Origin: Vanilla planifolia
Lineage: Eukaryota > Streptophyta > Magnoliopsida > Asparagales > Orchidaceae
NCBI GenBank assembly: GCA_023846275.1
Contig: CM043869.1
Coordinates: 36,792,737 to 36,856,736, forward strand
Direction: 5' to 3'
DNA length: 64,000 nucleotides
Shown: one piece after another, positions 24,601 through 39,600 of the stretch
Numbering within the stretch: position 1 is the first letter of the stretch
How the letters are laid out: each line of letters begins with the position of its first letter
Translations under genes and position numbers: made by a program
The notes under the pieces: generated by a model
What the model was told of the DNA's origin: nothing
The model's database searches: none
What the model saw: the letters and a program-made list of their open reading frames with translations, nothing else

Positions 24601-27600
24601 ATTTGGATCTTGTTTCCACACTTGCTTGTGCACTTCTTCAATAAGTGTCCCATTTTCTCTATTGGCCATCTTATTGGAAAATCACTTAAGATTGATGCCT
24701 TAACTGTTTCCCTCATCCAACCAATGTCACAAGGATGTGCACTGAAATCAATCTCCAGAATGAGCTATAGGATAAAATATGGAATGAAAATGATCCAATT
24801 GATTTTTAGCAAGCTGTGGAGCATAAAAATCTTCCTGACTTCTGCTCTTTTTGTCACATCTTGGCCATAAGAAATCAAATTGTCATAAAAAACCCGAGCA
24901 TGTACAAGAGAATCAACAATCCATTGAGAATATCAAGTTAGAAAAACAAAAAATTTGGAAACAGAAACCTTAACCCATACAAAATGCACTTCAACTGCAC
25001 ATGTCTGGCTCATTAGCCATATAGATTAGTTGATCAGAACATTTTTATCATAGCACCTACCTTATCTCTTACTGAAGAGCTACAATTAAGTGCTCCAGCT
25101 TTTGCCTCAAAAAATTTAAAAGCTAAGAAACATGCAAAGCAAACAGATTTATGGTCGAGCTCCTTTGGAATCGTTTATCTTCAAATTACTATTGATCAGG
25201 GTATCATTGTTCCAGTTCTTTTTTTTATTGAGGGTATATTTGTTGATTAGATCACTGCCTCCACTATCTCTGTTAAGCAATACAACCTTATTCAGTTACC
25301 TTTAACGAGTTTCACTCCTGATGCAGAACCTATTGAGAGTGAGCAATGCACCTCTACTCTCATACCCCTTCTTACTTCTCCCAAGCCCCTCACTTTTGAT
25401 TTTCTTTCCTGTATGTTGGATCTTCTTCAGAGAGCTGATTTTTTTTTCCATAACGACATCTATACTAGACAAAATCTCATCTGGTTTCCTACTCAAATTG
25501 AGCTCCCAGTAGGTACTTTACTACTAAGTGAGGTTATTAAGGAACCATTTCATTTAAGTATTGCCCCAAAGTTTCATAAAAAGCTCCTCAAACTTCTTCC
25601 AAAAGGATTTTCTTTGTCGACGCCCAACTATGTCGCAATTAACTTTGATGAAGTTCTGGCCTTGTTAAATATTTTTTATGAAAACCTTGCTCCAATTATC
25701 ATGATCAAGGATCCCCCAATTCTTAAATACAAACGCAATGGAAAAAAAGGAAAGTCACATAGGACTAGCATTAATCTCCAATGTTTCTTATTAATAATTC
25801 TGTAGATTGTTTATTTCACCTATTGTAGTTGCTTTATTATTACATCATGTATTGAATCTCTTGTATTTTGTTGGATGCAAAATATAATAAATTTTTTGCT
25901 AAAAAGTACCAACTTTGAAAAGGACACAAATAAACCCAAAATGTAAAAGCACTTCAAACAACTTTCAAAGGACAGTGAAATAATCAAAGCCCAGCAATCT
26001 GCTTACAACAAAAATAACAGCTTCAATCTAGTCACATTGAACTAATATTTGCAGTGACAATACAAGGAATCCTTATTCAATCTGCCACTTCACATGTTAA
26101 CAGTACTACATCACATGGCACATTAAACTCAATCTATGAATTATTGAAAGAATGAGACAAGATGGATGAGTTTAGGCCTTTTATTTCATTAAAAAGGTTT
26201 GGAACTATTTAGAAAATAGCAATACAGCTTAGATCAACTAAATATTTTAAAAAAATTTAAAAGAGTCGGGAATCTAATTGCAATTATGCCAAATAACATG
26301 GAGAATGAAAATCAAAGGTATAGAGAGGAATACAGCAGATGAAGCAATAGACTCCAGATGGGTCATTGGTTCTTTAACACATTTACTTGTCCTCTTAAAA
26401 TAAAAATCATGGTCGAAAACCTTTTCTGCCTGCAAAAAGCAGAAAAAGAAAAAATTAGAACCAAAAAAGTTAACTGATAATATGAGAGTATAACATCTGT
26501 TCATGTTTCATGAAAACTGGTATCAATAGAAACAGAAAAAAACAGCAAAGTTATTATTTTTTTTTTCATTAATACTTCAAGAATAACATCAAATTAGCTC
26601 ATCAGTTATCAAGTGCATAGAATTTATCTAATCTTATCCTTGCTAAACACTGTAAATGAGTGGAGAACAAAGTTTGGAATCAAAAAGGTTTTACAATCAA
26701 AGAAGATGGAGATCAAAGGTGACTTTTGAAGGGTAAAGAGTGACAAAGTTAGAAAAAATACTACTACCAAAAGCTAAATGTCTATAAGCGACACCAATCA
26801 ATCAGGCATCAATATGAATTCACAGTTCTTAATCAAACAAAAAACTCAAATACAATAACAGTTATGCTTAGCTATAGTATCTACTGAGCAAACAAAAAAC
26901 ATGCACATGTCTGTCAAACAGTAAATGTTATATTCTACAATTTTGTTTTAAACAAAAGATTAGTTGAATTATATATATGTGTGTGTACACACATGTATAT
27001 ATAATTTGACTAGATCAAATTGGTCAAACCACAACTCCCAACTGATGCGCAGAGTTGGGGTCACGGTCGAAGCATGTTTCCTAAGCCATAGCCAATTTTA
27101 GGAGTGAAAACTAGTTGAATTGAGAGAAAGAGGCCAAGCAAAGATGCAAGGATTAAGAGGTCGCTAACAAGAGCAATGACAAGTGTTGCATGCAAGTTAA
27201 GTAAACATGCTGCCAGGCAGCCACCAAAGAGGTTCACAAATTTTACAATGACATTGGACTCTAGTGAAGGCCTCAAACACAATATTCTTGACAAAAATTC
27301 TGAGAACCACAAGCCAGAGACATGAGCTCCAATGAGGTTCAACCCTTGCATCGCTTGCAAGGGTTTTGTGCAAGAAAAAGGATGTTCAGAGGTCACTAGT
27401 GACAGAAACTACATTTCATTTCTTTACGAACTTGAGGTCTTTAATGTACCTTTTTGGAGGGATCATAAGTAATCGTTCCATTGCCAGTAAGCCAATGTCG
27501 TTCGCTCTTATAGGCTTGGGCATCCCATAGTGGTAGTTGCTAAGTAACAGACAAAGAGTGGCATGGCTTCTCTAGAGCATGGAGACAAGCTATGAGTATG

Positions 27601-30600
27601 CTGGGCAAAGGAGTTTAGATTTAGGGGTGGGGAATAATTCATCTTTGCCTTCTCTTTGATCTTATGGTAACAAAACATTTTGGTTTGTGACTTGATTAAT
27701 ACTTTATACAAATAGATCTTTTTTTGACATGTTAGATGACTAAGATTTAAGATTATTTTACCAATTATAAGAATATAATTTAATATTATATTTTTTATGT
27801 TTTGATGATATTATACAAATTAATTGAATTGAATTAATCTTGAATTCAATTAGTTTGAGAATATTACATATCAAGTAAAAAAGTTTATAATTAATTAAAC
27901 TAGAGAAATTTTAGATTATTTGGTTTTTATAATGAAATGTTCATGATGGGTAAAATTTTCTTACTTTATATTGAGATCATTGTAATAGTTTATAACATAG
28001 ATAATTATGTTTTTTGAATTAATCTAAAGTACAAAAGTTACCAATTAAATTTTTTTATTTATATTGATTTGTAAAATTCCATTTATATGGTTCATATGTT
28101 TGGATTTTATAAGAAATGTCTAATTAATAAAATGTTAATAACTATTGGAAAAACTATTGATGATCTCAACCTTATGTATAATTTCCTTAACCATTGACAT
28201 TTATGTAAGTTTTCCAATTATCCAATAATTATATAATTGGATGGTTACTTTTAAGCATATTATTGTTAAGTATTCTAATCTTTATGATAATGATAGTGTG
28301 AGAACAAAATATTTTTTGATGATCTTATAAAGTCGATAAACATGAGTCAATTATTTATGAAAATTGATTTTATTTATGGGATAATTAATGAGGAAGTACA
28401 ATCTAAGGATATTAGTCTAGTTATTCGAATGATGGATTGAGAGCAACAGATTGGATGGATTATTTAAATATCCTTTATTGAATATATTATAATGAATTAT
28501 TATGGTTCTTAAATAATTTAAGGATTTATCATTTGTTGAATAATTAAAATTATATTGTAAAGTCATTATACTTGGATCTTTGATGATAATGAGATCATTT
28601 AGTAGATAAAATAATAGTTTTTTTGAAAGGATTATGGACTAATGGATTTTATATCTATGTTTACATAATTTGGATTGACGAGTCCACACTTGGCATTGTA
28701 CCCAACTAGTTACATTGATTTGCCTAAGATCAAAGGATATTTGGTCCATTTTGTTTAAGAGTTGTCCTATTATGTTTAGCGAATGCACACACATTTAAAG
28801 GTTGCCGATCCATGCTATTCCAATGCTATTTGCCCATTCTACTTTAAGAATATTAGTATAAAATGCATGATACCTAATATGCCGACTTTTTATGATGATC
28901 CTTTTAGCATTAACTCAAAATGGCTATGACATATGTTAAGTAAATACGAAAAATAAAGAAAATTTTATCTATGTGAAATGATTAATGATCTTATTTGCTT
29001 TAGTTTAATGCATTATAATTTATGACTTAGTTCGATGTCATGTCACTTAGTTCGAGTGTATTTCACTATGATACTACATAACATTATATAACATAGTATA
29101 ATGGTAAGTTTTCTTATAACTTAGCATGAATTAATTACATGCAAGCTTAACTTATATGGAATGATATTAGTGTTAAACTTTGATTATTCTAATGCTACTT
29201 ATTTCTAGATAGTATTGATCTTTCTATTTGAATCTAAATAAACATTCATTACTCGTAATTGTTTTCATATTTATCATTTAAATAGCATACCATCTATGGT
29301 TACTGATGGTAGTTTTCCTTTTGAGTTAAGAGACTCACCACTCCCAATTTTTAAGTTTTAGGACATCTCCCAGGTACAACTTTAAGTGGCGAAATGGAAG
29401 CTCTGTGTTAATTCACAAGTGGCACGTAATGTTCCTAATGCTAAAATAATTTGTAATGAGATGTGCGTGTATGAATTCTGTAAAAAATTGCATTAGTTTA
29501 CTATTCTATTTTAACCATTTTATGGTTCATGATATGCAATTTTATTATTTAAGCTTGTTGTTCTGCTTCTTTTAATATTTTTGTTGTCATTTTTTATACC
29601 TATATTATCATTTTAAAGAGTTAGTTTAAGTTTGTAGATTGGCCGCAAACTAACGTTTTCTAAATTTTATGTTAAAGAATTAATTTTTCTTAATTTACCC
29701 ATTGTTGATTATGTTGGATGCTATCTTAATTTACAAGTAATTAAAAAATTAAAAATATCGGAAAAATCAACTAAGCATAGCTTTCATGTTGCCATAATTT
29801 TTGTTGATTAGTTAAATGTAAATAACCATATAAATATCAAATGTAGGCCCTCTTCTTTGATGGCCCAATTAGCTATTGTAATATTTCTAGTAGATTGTGT
29901 TGATTTGACTTAACTAATAAAGAGGATACAATGACAATCATGTTTTGCATGTCAATGACAATGACTATATACCTTCCATGCATTATGATATTCTTTTAAT
30001 TATAATATCATATGCATTGACATTACTGGCATTTCCATTCAATGCAAGAAGACTTCATTGATTTAGGTGTTTTTCTAGAAGAATGCATCTGATGTGACAA
30101 CGTTTAGTACATCATGTAGAGGTTCTACTTGAAGGCATACTAATTCTATTCGAACTCGAAACTATGTCAGGATTGGCTCATCTACTTTTTATTAGTCTCC
30201 GTTATTATTGTCATTATAGAAATCAATTATTACTAATCCTTGTTTATTACACATTTCAAGTTGTTTTTTGTTATTTTGTCAAATTATTTGTATCATACTT
30301 TAATTTAAGTTGTTTGAAGATCAATTGACGATTTTTTGGATATTTTCAACTTTAAATTCAATATAAGACATCTGTTTGATAGTTTTGTAATTCTACTGAT
30401 ACAAAATTTAGTTGAAAATTACTTCAAAATGGCTTAAAATTAAATTTGGATTGTTCTCGCCATTGTCCACCACCGTCTGCCGTCGTACCGCCACTGTCAG
30501 CTACCGTTACCGCAGCCCGCACCGAGCTGCATTGACCCGTCGAACCTAGTTGATTCACTCGACCCGTCACCCACGCGACCCACCCTATATGCTCTGACCC

Positions 30601-33600
30601 GTATTGATCTGCGCCAACCCTCCAACCTTTGCAGACCTGCACTTATCCATGAACCGGATCCAAAGTGTCATGCGCCTCTCCTCCTGTGCCACCCATCAAA
30701 ACCGGACCCAAAGCGTCACAAGATTCTCCGCCGACGCCACCCGTTGCCTTGCCTCTTGCCATTATCGCAGCCCAAAATGCATAGCCTATTTGGGAACTGC
30801 TTACGTCAATAATTTTGTAATTTTTCAATTCTTTTTTTTTCATTTTTTTGAAAACATTCAAGGTATTTATTTTGTAATTTGTGATGACTTTCCAAATTCT
30901 AAAATGTCCTTTAGGATTCCAAACATATGCCTTTACGTATTCTTAGGTTAGCAAAAAAATTATTTTTTTACCTTTAAAGTCTCATAAATAAGGATGCTCA
31001 TCATATTGTACGGAATGATGAATTTTTTTAATAAATTAAAGAAGTGTTGCTGCCAAACTTGTGTGATACGAGCGTATTGTGTGCAAACAATCTAATGGTT
31101 TGATTCCAAAGATGCCTTGAAAAGGTAAGTTAGAGGTTCAAAAAGGGAGATCCTGACCCATTATCCAACATTCACAAGAGTATCAAATCACCAGAAAAGT
31201 TCACCATTTTATTTCAACTTTAGAAAAACTTAATCGTTGTGTCCAACTCTCATTAGAGCATGTGACCATATGATTTCTTGTTTGACCCTCTATGAACTTC
31301 ACTTGTGTGCATACCTTGCTATTTCACCACCAATGCGAGTGATTGAGTGTGTTGTTAAACCATTTTTCTTTTAAGTTGAGATCTCTTATGTTAAAAATCT
31401 ATCAAAGTTTTTAGCTTTTGAGAAAATTTTTACTTGCTCAATGATCTTAGGATTTCTAATCCTAAACCTAAAACAGCTTTAGATAGGCCCCTGTATGGAT
31501 ATATTGTTGGAATTTTAAGCCTTTCTCAATTATATAAGAGCTAAAATAGGTTTTCGCATAACATCCTACATCACTATCATACACAACAATGAAAAAAATT
31601 ACATCCCATCTTGTGCAAGACAATGATGACCTTGATGACCATGGCGATGATAGTGAAATTTTATTTGTAATTGTTTTTTGAGCCTATCTTTTTGGCATGT
31701 GATAAAATTTGAGTTTTTTATTTGTTGGAAACATAAAAGAGAGCAACAAATGTTTCAAGTCTCAACCAAATTTGAAAGCATTAAGGGGAAAATTTCCATC
31801 AAAAGGATGAATTCAAACAATAAGATTTTTTTTAATTTTTTCTTTGACTTTTTGTATTTTGGATATTTTTTTTATGTTATCATATAACAAAGCCCATGAT
31901 CTATATAGAAACTCTAATGTGATAGTCATTTTATTTTTTGAGAGTTTCTTGGCATGTGGAAAGGATTTCAGTCATAAATTGCCTAGTCTATTTACCTTAC
32001 CATTAGGAGTGCTTATATAAGGTTTGTTAGGCATCTTTTGTACATATTCTAGCAATTTTCTTATTGTCACCCATTGGTTGTGAACAAAATATGAATTTGA
32101 ATGAGAGAAATTCTCATCTAAAGGTTTAAATCTCAATGACTATCGACTCCAATTGAGTGCACAAGAACATAAGTGCCAAGGCCAAAAGAGGTAGAAGCTT
32201 CAATCCATCAAACCTTTAGAAATCCAAAAATTCGTAAGAAAATTCCTCCCCCTTGATGTGTGATTCTAGTTTAGGGCTATTGCTTATTTTTTAATTATTA
32301 ATGATTTATATTTAAGTCTCATATTCAAATTTATCTCAATTAAATTTATCTAAGATATCACATAATTCTATCACTTATGGTTTCTTAACGAATCATCAGT
32401 CCAAGAGGACTCTTGGATGAAATTGATTAATTTAATATCGTGTCCTCTTGCACATTATGATGCATTTTTTGGATGAATGCAACTGCAGATTGCTGTAAAT
32501 ACAGGCTATACCAAAAGGTTGTATTACATTTCAGTATCATATCCACATTTAACTACATGTATGATAAGATCACATTGCAACAGCTATCAGATCTTTTAGG
32601 CTAAGCAGGGCAAAGCACCACTATACATTATTGGAAAGATGTTCATTTGAGAGTGCCTTTTTAAAATCTTAGTTTACAGACTTTACAGCCATTGCTAGAT
32701 GATACCACCTTTTCTCAATCAATCAAAGCCAATCAAAGTGTATGTGCTACCAAAAAAATGTCAAAATTAGTCTTTGCCATAAAATAGTAACAGCTTTCCA
32801 CAACAAAATAAGAAAAAAACGGCCAAAGAAAAACAATGAATCATGTAAGGCATCTCTTTTTATATTAACATTTTTATAGAATATTCGAAATGAATGCATC
32901 CTAGATAGGGTAGAGGAAGAAAATCCTTTTAAATCAATGCCCAAAACTTACCTCAGCACAAATTTTACCGACAGTTGAAATAGCTTCCACAGGGTATAAT
33001 CCTCGGAGAGTTTCAGCACCTAAAAGAATAGCATCGCAGCCTGGAAAAAAATATTTCACAGAATTTAAGGCACAAGATGTCCAGAACATACAACACCTAC
33101 ATAGGCAATCAATTATAGGTTAGCTTCATTAAGAAAATGTTATCTCCTGAATTACCATCAAGTACAGCATTGGCAACATCAGTAGCCTCAGCCCGAGTTG
33201 GTCTTAGAGTGTCAGTCATACTGTCCACAACACGAGTAATGACAGCAGGTTTCCCAGCAATGTTGCACTTGGAAACAGCATATTTCTGGAACAAGAAAAC
33301 CTGAAAATGCAAAACAATGCAATGCTTAGCTTTGTAAGCCCTAGTGGTAATCATTGCTCTGTTATGCAGCTCTGCTAATACAGTCTCCGATTGAGACTCA
33401 AGTAATGTCTGTAATAACTGTTTATTGGTGATTTACAGAACAAAGAGGCTAGTCCATTCCCCATCTTACTCTTATTGGAATAGCAAACTCTTCAAGCACA
33501 ATCATTACCTCCCTCTGGTGAATTTTACTACAAATCATATAAATAATTCATGTCTAACTTAACCCATCATATTAACAAATATGATTTGACTTAACCCAAC

Positions 33601-36600
33601 ACTTGATATTATTTAATTTCTAAGAATGTTATATAAAGTTCCATAGGAATGGAAATTCAGGCCAAAGCATTAAATTATTACTAAATAATTATAAATTATT
33701 AAAAAAAAAACAGATGGAATTAGTATATCAGCCATAATATTCTTCAGTACGGTGAATTTGTTTGAGTAACGATGGCTTTAGACATTCTGACTGCACATCT
33801 ATATCGTCAAATTGACTGGTAAATAGTGCAAATAGGCATTCAAAATCAAATTATTTGAGACCTATGATTTCATCTAACAAATCTGATTTGTCATGATGCA
33901 TAATAATATGGAGTATTGATTTTCAATTGTTGTTAAAAAACACGTGTCGTCATAGTAAAGTGCCAAGTAAGAAGATGCAGAAATCTTTCCTTCAGAAAAA
34001 CATTATGATTGTTTTTGCCTTGCATCCTAAAAGAGTATGTGAATTGATAAGTGATTGATGATTGACATATGGCAACAATGTTGATGTGTTGATTTGGCTC
34101 AAGTTTACACAAACAAGTTACCCTCTATTATGTCATGTAAGGATCTATACATATGGCTGGCAGAACTTGGATCCTACTGAAGTGGACCCACAAGCCAAAG
34201 CAAATCTATTAGGGTGGGTTTTATCTTCATCCTTCTTTCTTATATGTGCATTTACATCTACAAGTGGTTGCCATAGCCAAATCAATGAATTATTAGCTAT
34301 ACATGGCAGCCACATATGTAGCTTACTGTCACACTTTTGGACCAACTTCCTTATTCATTAATTGGATTGATTTCTTCATGCTGTGTTCCAATGGAATTTG
34401 GCAATGGCAGGATTTGGGCCATTATTTGGTTCTCTTGGCACTTTCCCATTATATATAGGGTCGGACTCAATGTTGTGATAGAGATATTGCTATAGCTTTT
34501 TCGTGCCTGTTTAGCGTGAACTAAAGTTGAGGATTCCCATTTTTTTTATCCACATCCAATTGACATGGGTCGCATACAGGGGCAATTTGAGTCAGTAGTG
34601 TCAATATTATCATCACCCACTAATCAAACTGAATTTGCCCAAATTTTATTTAGTATAATCCCACGTTGTGGTTAAGCTCAGTTTGAGCCTGCAAAATTAT
34701 CTTTGTGCTGATTCAACCTACTTTAATAACATTGGTACTGATTATATATCATCCAATGAATGTTCCTTTAAGACAAATATATTCTATCTTTGTCCTAATT
34801 GCATTTTATTTTGAACCTATTCAATGTTCTTTCATAAATCTGGGTTATATAAATACTTGTGTTTGATTTGACTGTCAAAGCTCGGCTCAGCATATGGATA
34901 TATGGTCTACATTACAATCCATATATACATGTGACATATTGATTTATATACATGTAGATTGTACGATTAGTCATGTTAACAAGCACATGTAAGAGTTCTA
35001 TTTCATGCAATTTATGGTCCTTTTAGATCAATATACTCTATTTTTGTCATAATTATATTTTGTTGTAAACCCATTCTATGATCCTACATGGGTTTGAATT
35101 ATGATGAATACTAGAGATACGATTTGAAGTTAAACATTGGATCAACATATAGATATAAAGTTTGCATAATTTACAAGAACGTTTGGCATACTGATTAACA
35201 TACATACAAAGATGGTTTGTCATGTTAGTAAGCAAATATAATAATTGCATTCCATAAAACTAGTGGTCATTTTAAACAAATATATCCTATTTTAGTCCTA
35301 ACCGCATTTTGTAATGAACATATTCCATGGTCCTCCATGGACTTGGGAGTGATAAATGTTAAATGTTGTGTGTGATTTGAATTGATGCTAGTCCATGATA
35401 TAAATTTATGTAACAATCCATAAGAACATGACATATGGGTTTAATTCACATAGAGCACGAAAGCACTGAGTTTAGTCAAATAGTGTAATTAGTGATCAAT
35501 CTTTGAAGGAATGGACAGGTGTAAGCTTAAAAGACAAATTAAGATAAATTCATGAAACAGCGGCCATAGAAATACTGATTTAGATACATATAAATTGAAT
35601 GGTTTGTCATGTGGCACAAATAGTTTTACGTTTTCTTTGTAAATGATTATACAATGGAAGCATGTGGTCATGATTGTAATCTGCAAGAGTTGCTTTTTAT
35701 AAATTCATTTGTATGTCCAGTTAAGATGTATTTATGATAGATTAGGTGATCAAGTTTTGAAAATATGAACTTTGAAAGCCTAGGATGCTTATCAGTGTCT
35801 ATTTTAGGCAGGTTAAGAGAGAAACTCCTTCCTCGAAGTTATCATAGCAATCCATAGACAATAATTAATATCAATGTTAAAAATGTTTTTTAGTAACTCC
35901 AATATCAAGCAAAGGACAACATATGGTATATGACAATCAATTAAGTTATTCATATCACCTTCTCGGGTGGAAGATCTATACCAAGATTTCCTCTTGATAC
36001 GATAATCCCATCAGCTTCCTGTAAGATCTCGTCAAAATGGGTTATTCCCTGACAAAATAGAAGATATTTATCTCATGTGCATAAGCTCAAAAAAAAAACA
36101 AAAAAAAAGACAGCACTAAGCAAAGAATTGCACTTATAACTAACCTCTATGTTTTCAATTTTAGCATATATCTGACAATGATGAAGACGACCCAATTTTG
36201 AGAGCAAGTTTCGTGCCTATAACATGGTTATTTTTCCAGATTTTTGATGGATAAGAACAAATTTATAGTTTAATTCAATATTCACAAAGGTGTACACCAT
36301 GCTTAATCAGTAGATAAAAAACACAACAATCAAGTAATTGAAAATGGCATTACTTGTCGGATATCTTCTGCATGTCTTACATAGGACAATGACAAGAAGT
36401 CTATGTTGTTTTGAGCTCCCCACGTGCTAATAACCTGACAATTGTGAAATATAAATTTAATAAGTTAATGAAAACATATAGGAAGACAATGCACAAAGTG
36501 AAGTGAACAGAACTGGTAATGAAAATTAACCTTCTCACATGGAACCAGATGAAATAGAAAGTAGTTTAGCACAAACAAATTCATACACGAGTTTAGTTTT

Positions 36601-39600
36601 TCAAAGGTAACATACATCCTCATTAATTCTTTCTAAAGAAGACACACTCAAAAAAATCGTCTATTCAGATGCTTTAAATAAAGAAAAAAATGCCCCATAT
36701 CCAAAATGCAAAAATCTATCAATTTTTTCCAAACTTCATGAGAATGTAAGGGAGTCTACAGGCAAGTATAGTTGCAAGAGATAACCAAATAAAGGAAAAC
36801 GAAGAAAGCATAATAACAATAATAAGAAAACTAATAACTAAAATGTCAGAATTGCAGACATGTCAAAAAGACCAGTAAGCAGAACACTAAGCAACATCTT
36901 GTTACCAGTAATCAAGCTACTAAAGAAAAAAAATGAGCGATAATCGCACATCCAAAAGGCCCCATGAGTGATCAATACATCTTTTCTCCACAACTATAAG
37001 CTAAAATACTATAATTTTGTGAAGTGGTGATGATCCACCAAAATAACTTAAACAGATAAACTATAAAGACAATTGGCTAGCATATAAACCATCACAATGA
37101 AGTTCTGTCAGAAATAAACAGGACAATGAGGGGAAAAGCAACGAACATTTGAGAAGCCTAATCATACCATTGCTCCCATGGGTATATGTAAAAAAAAAAT
37201 AATAAACAATATGCTCATTTTACTCCGCAAATATTTACCATAGTAATTTCCACAAATAGTAAACATTCTCTTGCTGCTAAGTTTTCTAATTTGATCAGTG
37301 TATTATCTAATTAAGAGGTGAAAACAGAATGTATATAATGAAATTATTCACTGCACAATAAATTAACAATTAGTGGGAAAATTTTTCCCATAAAAAAAGG
37401 AACAAGATATGAAAAATGTAAAGGAAATAGTAACTGTGCGTTGTAGTGTACATGAAGCTAAAATCATCTTCCATAAGTAAAGCATTCTTTTCAAGAATAA
37501 ATATCGTACTTTTTTGTCTGCATCTGTAAGCGTAGGCAAATCAATGTGGATTTGGGAGACATGCAATGTGTATAATGATCCATCAAGTGTGGAAGAATTC
37601 TTTATCAAGCAAACCACATCATCCCCTTTAACCTCAACAACCTGCATTTTCGAGTAGTAAGACAAGCATAGCATGTAATAACTTGAATTAATATTGATAC
37701 GGTTGAAAAAATAGCCATAATGTTCAGGCATTTTTATTCAAGCTTTATCACTAAAGAACAAGATTGCCCAATGCTTACAGTGAACTGTATGAAATTAACT
37801 AATCTAACAGTTCAAACAAGATTAACGTATCCAATTGTGGTTTAATGCAAAAACGAAGGGATCATACCTCCAACCAAATCAAAGTAGTTTCATTACCAGT
37901 GAACAAATACTGCCCAATGAAAATTGCCTTACCAGGTTTCACAACCTGCATTGCAATCCAGTTTTGAGCATCAGAACATTATAATACCATGACAACTGAT
38001 TTCATAGAAGCTCAATATCAGCATCCAAATAAAAATTCTTTTCGGATTCAGCTAATTTATACATTACATGAATGATACAAGTAGGTAAACAGCAGTAGAT
38101 ACAAATCCTACGTAGATACACAGCAATAGATACATGACCTAAGCAGATATGCAGCAATTTATCCATTAGAAAATTGAGACTCAAGCTTGAAGAGCTCATT
38201 TTTGTTAATCAACGACATTTTAGTCCAGGCACACTCAATAAGCAATCAGCTTGGGGTTCAAATGAAAAGGGGTTCCGTGATCTGAACGCATTACTGATGT
38301 TCCAATCTTTTATCCATTCTAGTGAGAAGTGATGTCATTGATTAGCATCAAGAACCATTTGCAATTTGGCAATAAATTGCAAGAAAAACTAGCAATTGGA
38401 ATAAATGATCATTAGTTGTTCAATGTTCTAATCAAGATAATTGACAACCATGACCTCAAAATCAATAATATTGAAAAGAAATAACTTTTCCAAAACAAAC
38501 ATGCAATTTTAATGGTATTCCATATGACCAAGATTCAAAACCTTGGAACTGTGCCAATCATCATTAAAAAGACCTTGCTTTATGATTAGCAGGCCAATCA
38601 AAAATTTATAAGGCAGCATGCATGATCAGAAAATGTTTAGAATATATTAAACAAGTTTCATATGATTATACTCAAGTCCATTGATAAACCAACAAAGAAA
38701 GGAAAAACAGGATACGTTGTGCTCAAAATGTGTGGTTTCAATTCTGGAGGGTACCAATTTCAACTATGATAAAAATTTACTGCCTGAGCTTTTCTAAATC
38801 CCCAAACCTCCTTGCTTAGTCTCAGGGCATATTCGCCTTTTTTCCTCCAATCATAATCATTAGAAGAACTTTTGCCTAAGCTCTAGATTGGAAACCTTAA
38901 TATAGATCTGAAGAACAAAGATAGAAGAAAATATCAATGTTCATGTACACTTGAAATGAATTGAATAACAATTTAAAAAACCATCTTGAGTGAGCTTGGG
39001 ATCATCAACCACTCAATATTCTGATCAAGATAACTAACAGTCATGTCTTCAAAATCATTAACATCAAAAAGAAATAAGGCTCCAAAATGGGATTCCATAT
39101 TCCAAGATTCAAGACCTTGGAATTGTGCTTATCATCATTAGAAAGTGTTAGCTCAATGACTGACTGGCCAATCAGATAGTTATAAGGGTAGGATTCATCT
39201 TTGAACAATGTTTACATATATTGGATCATACAATTATACTCAAGTGCATCGATAAACCTATAATAAGAGAAAAAAGAAGGTATTTTGTATTCAAAATGGG
39301 TGATTTCAATTCTAAAGGGTACCCAATTCAACTAAGATAAAAACTTAATGCTTGAGTTTTCTAAGACACTAAACCTCCTCATTGCTTAGTTTCAGGACAT
39401 ATTCATATTTCTTTTCTTCTAATCATGATCTCTAAAAGAACTCTTTCCTAAGCTCTAGAATAGAATCTTAATCTAGATCAAAGAAAAAAGATTAGAAGAG
39501 AATACCAATGTTTATGTACACTTGAATAAAAAACCACCTTGGGTGAGCTTAGGATCACAAAACACGTAATATTCTGAACAAGATAATTGACAACCCTGAA

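Larger units (their letters stand above)
26430..32951 (-). other. Pyruvate kinase intron (6.5 kb)
   Basis: Between exons ending GKICAE and starting AEKVFDH. A (TA)n(TG)n tract with a short palindromic core TGTGTGTACACACA lies at about 26970-27003. A minus-strand frame of 111 codons lies at 27061-27396 (own entry). From 27720 to 30420 it is extremely AT-rich. 30430-30800 is a GC-rich block (own entry). About 31990-32280 has a TATATAAGG box and looks like an LTR 3' part. Confidence 0.6.

Noticed and set aside
26970..27003. Palindrome in the TA/TG tract as a hairpin RNA or terminator
   Set aside because: It is a dinucleotide microsatellite; only the central 14 bases pair perfectly, which such tracts do by chance.
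38002..38199. Minus frame next to the kinase exons as an extra exon
   Set aside because: Does not fit any part of pyruvate kinase and the neighbouring exons already join in phase.
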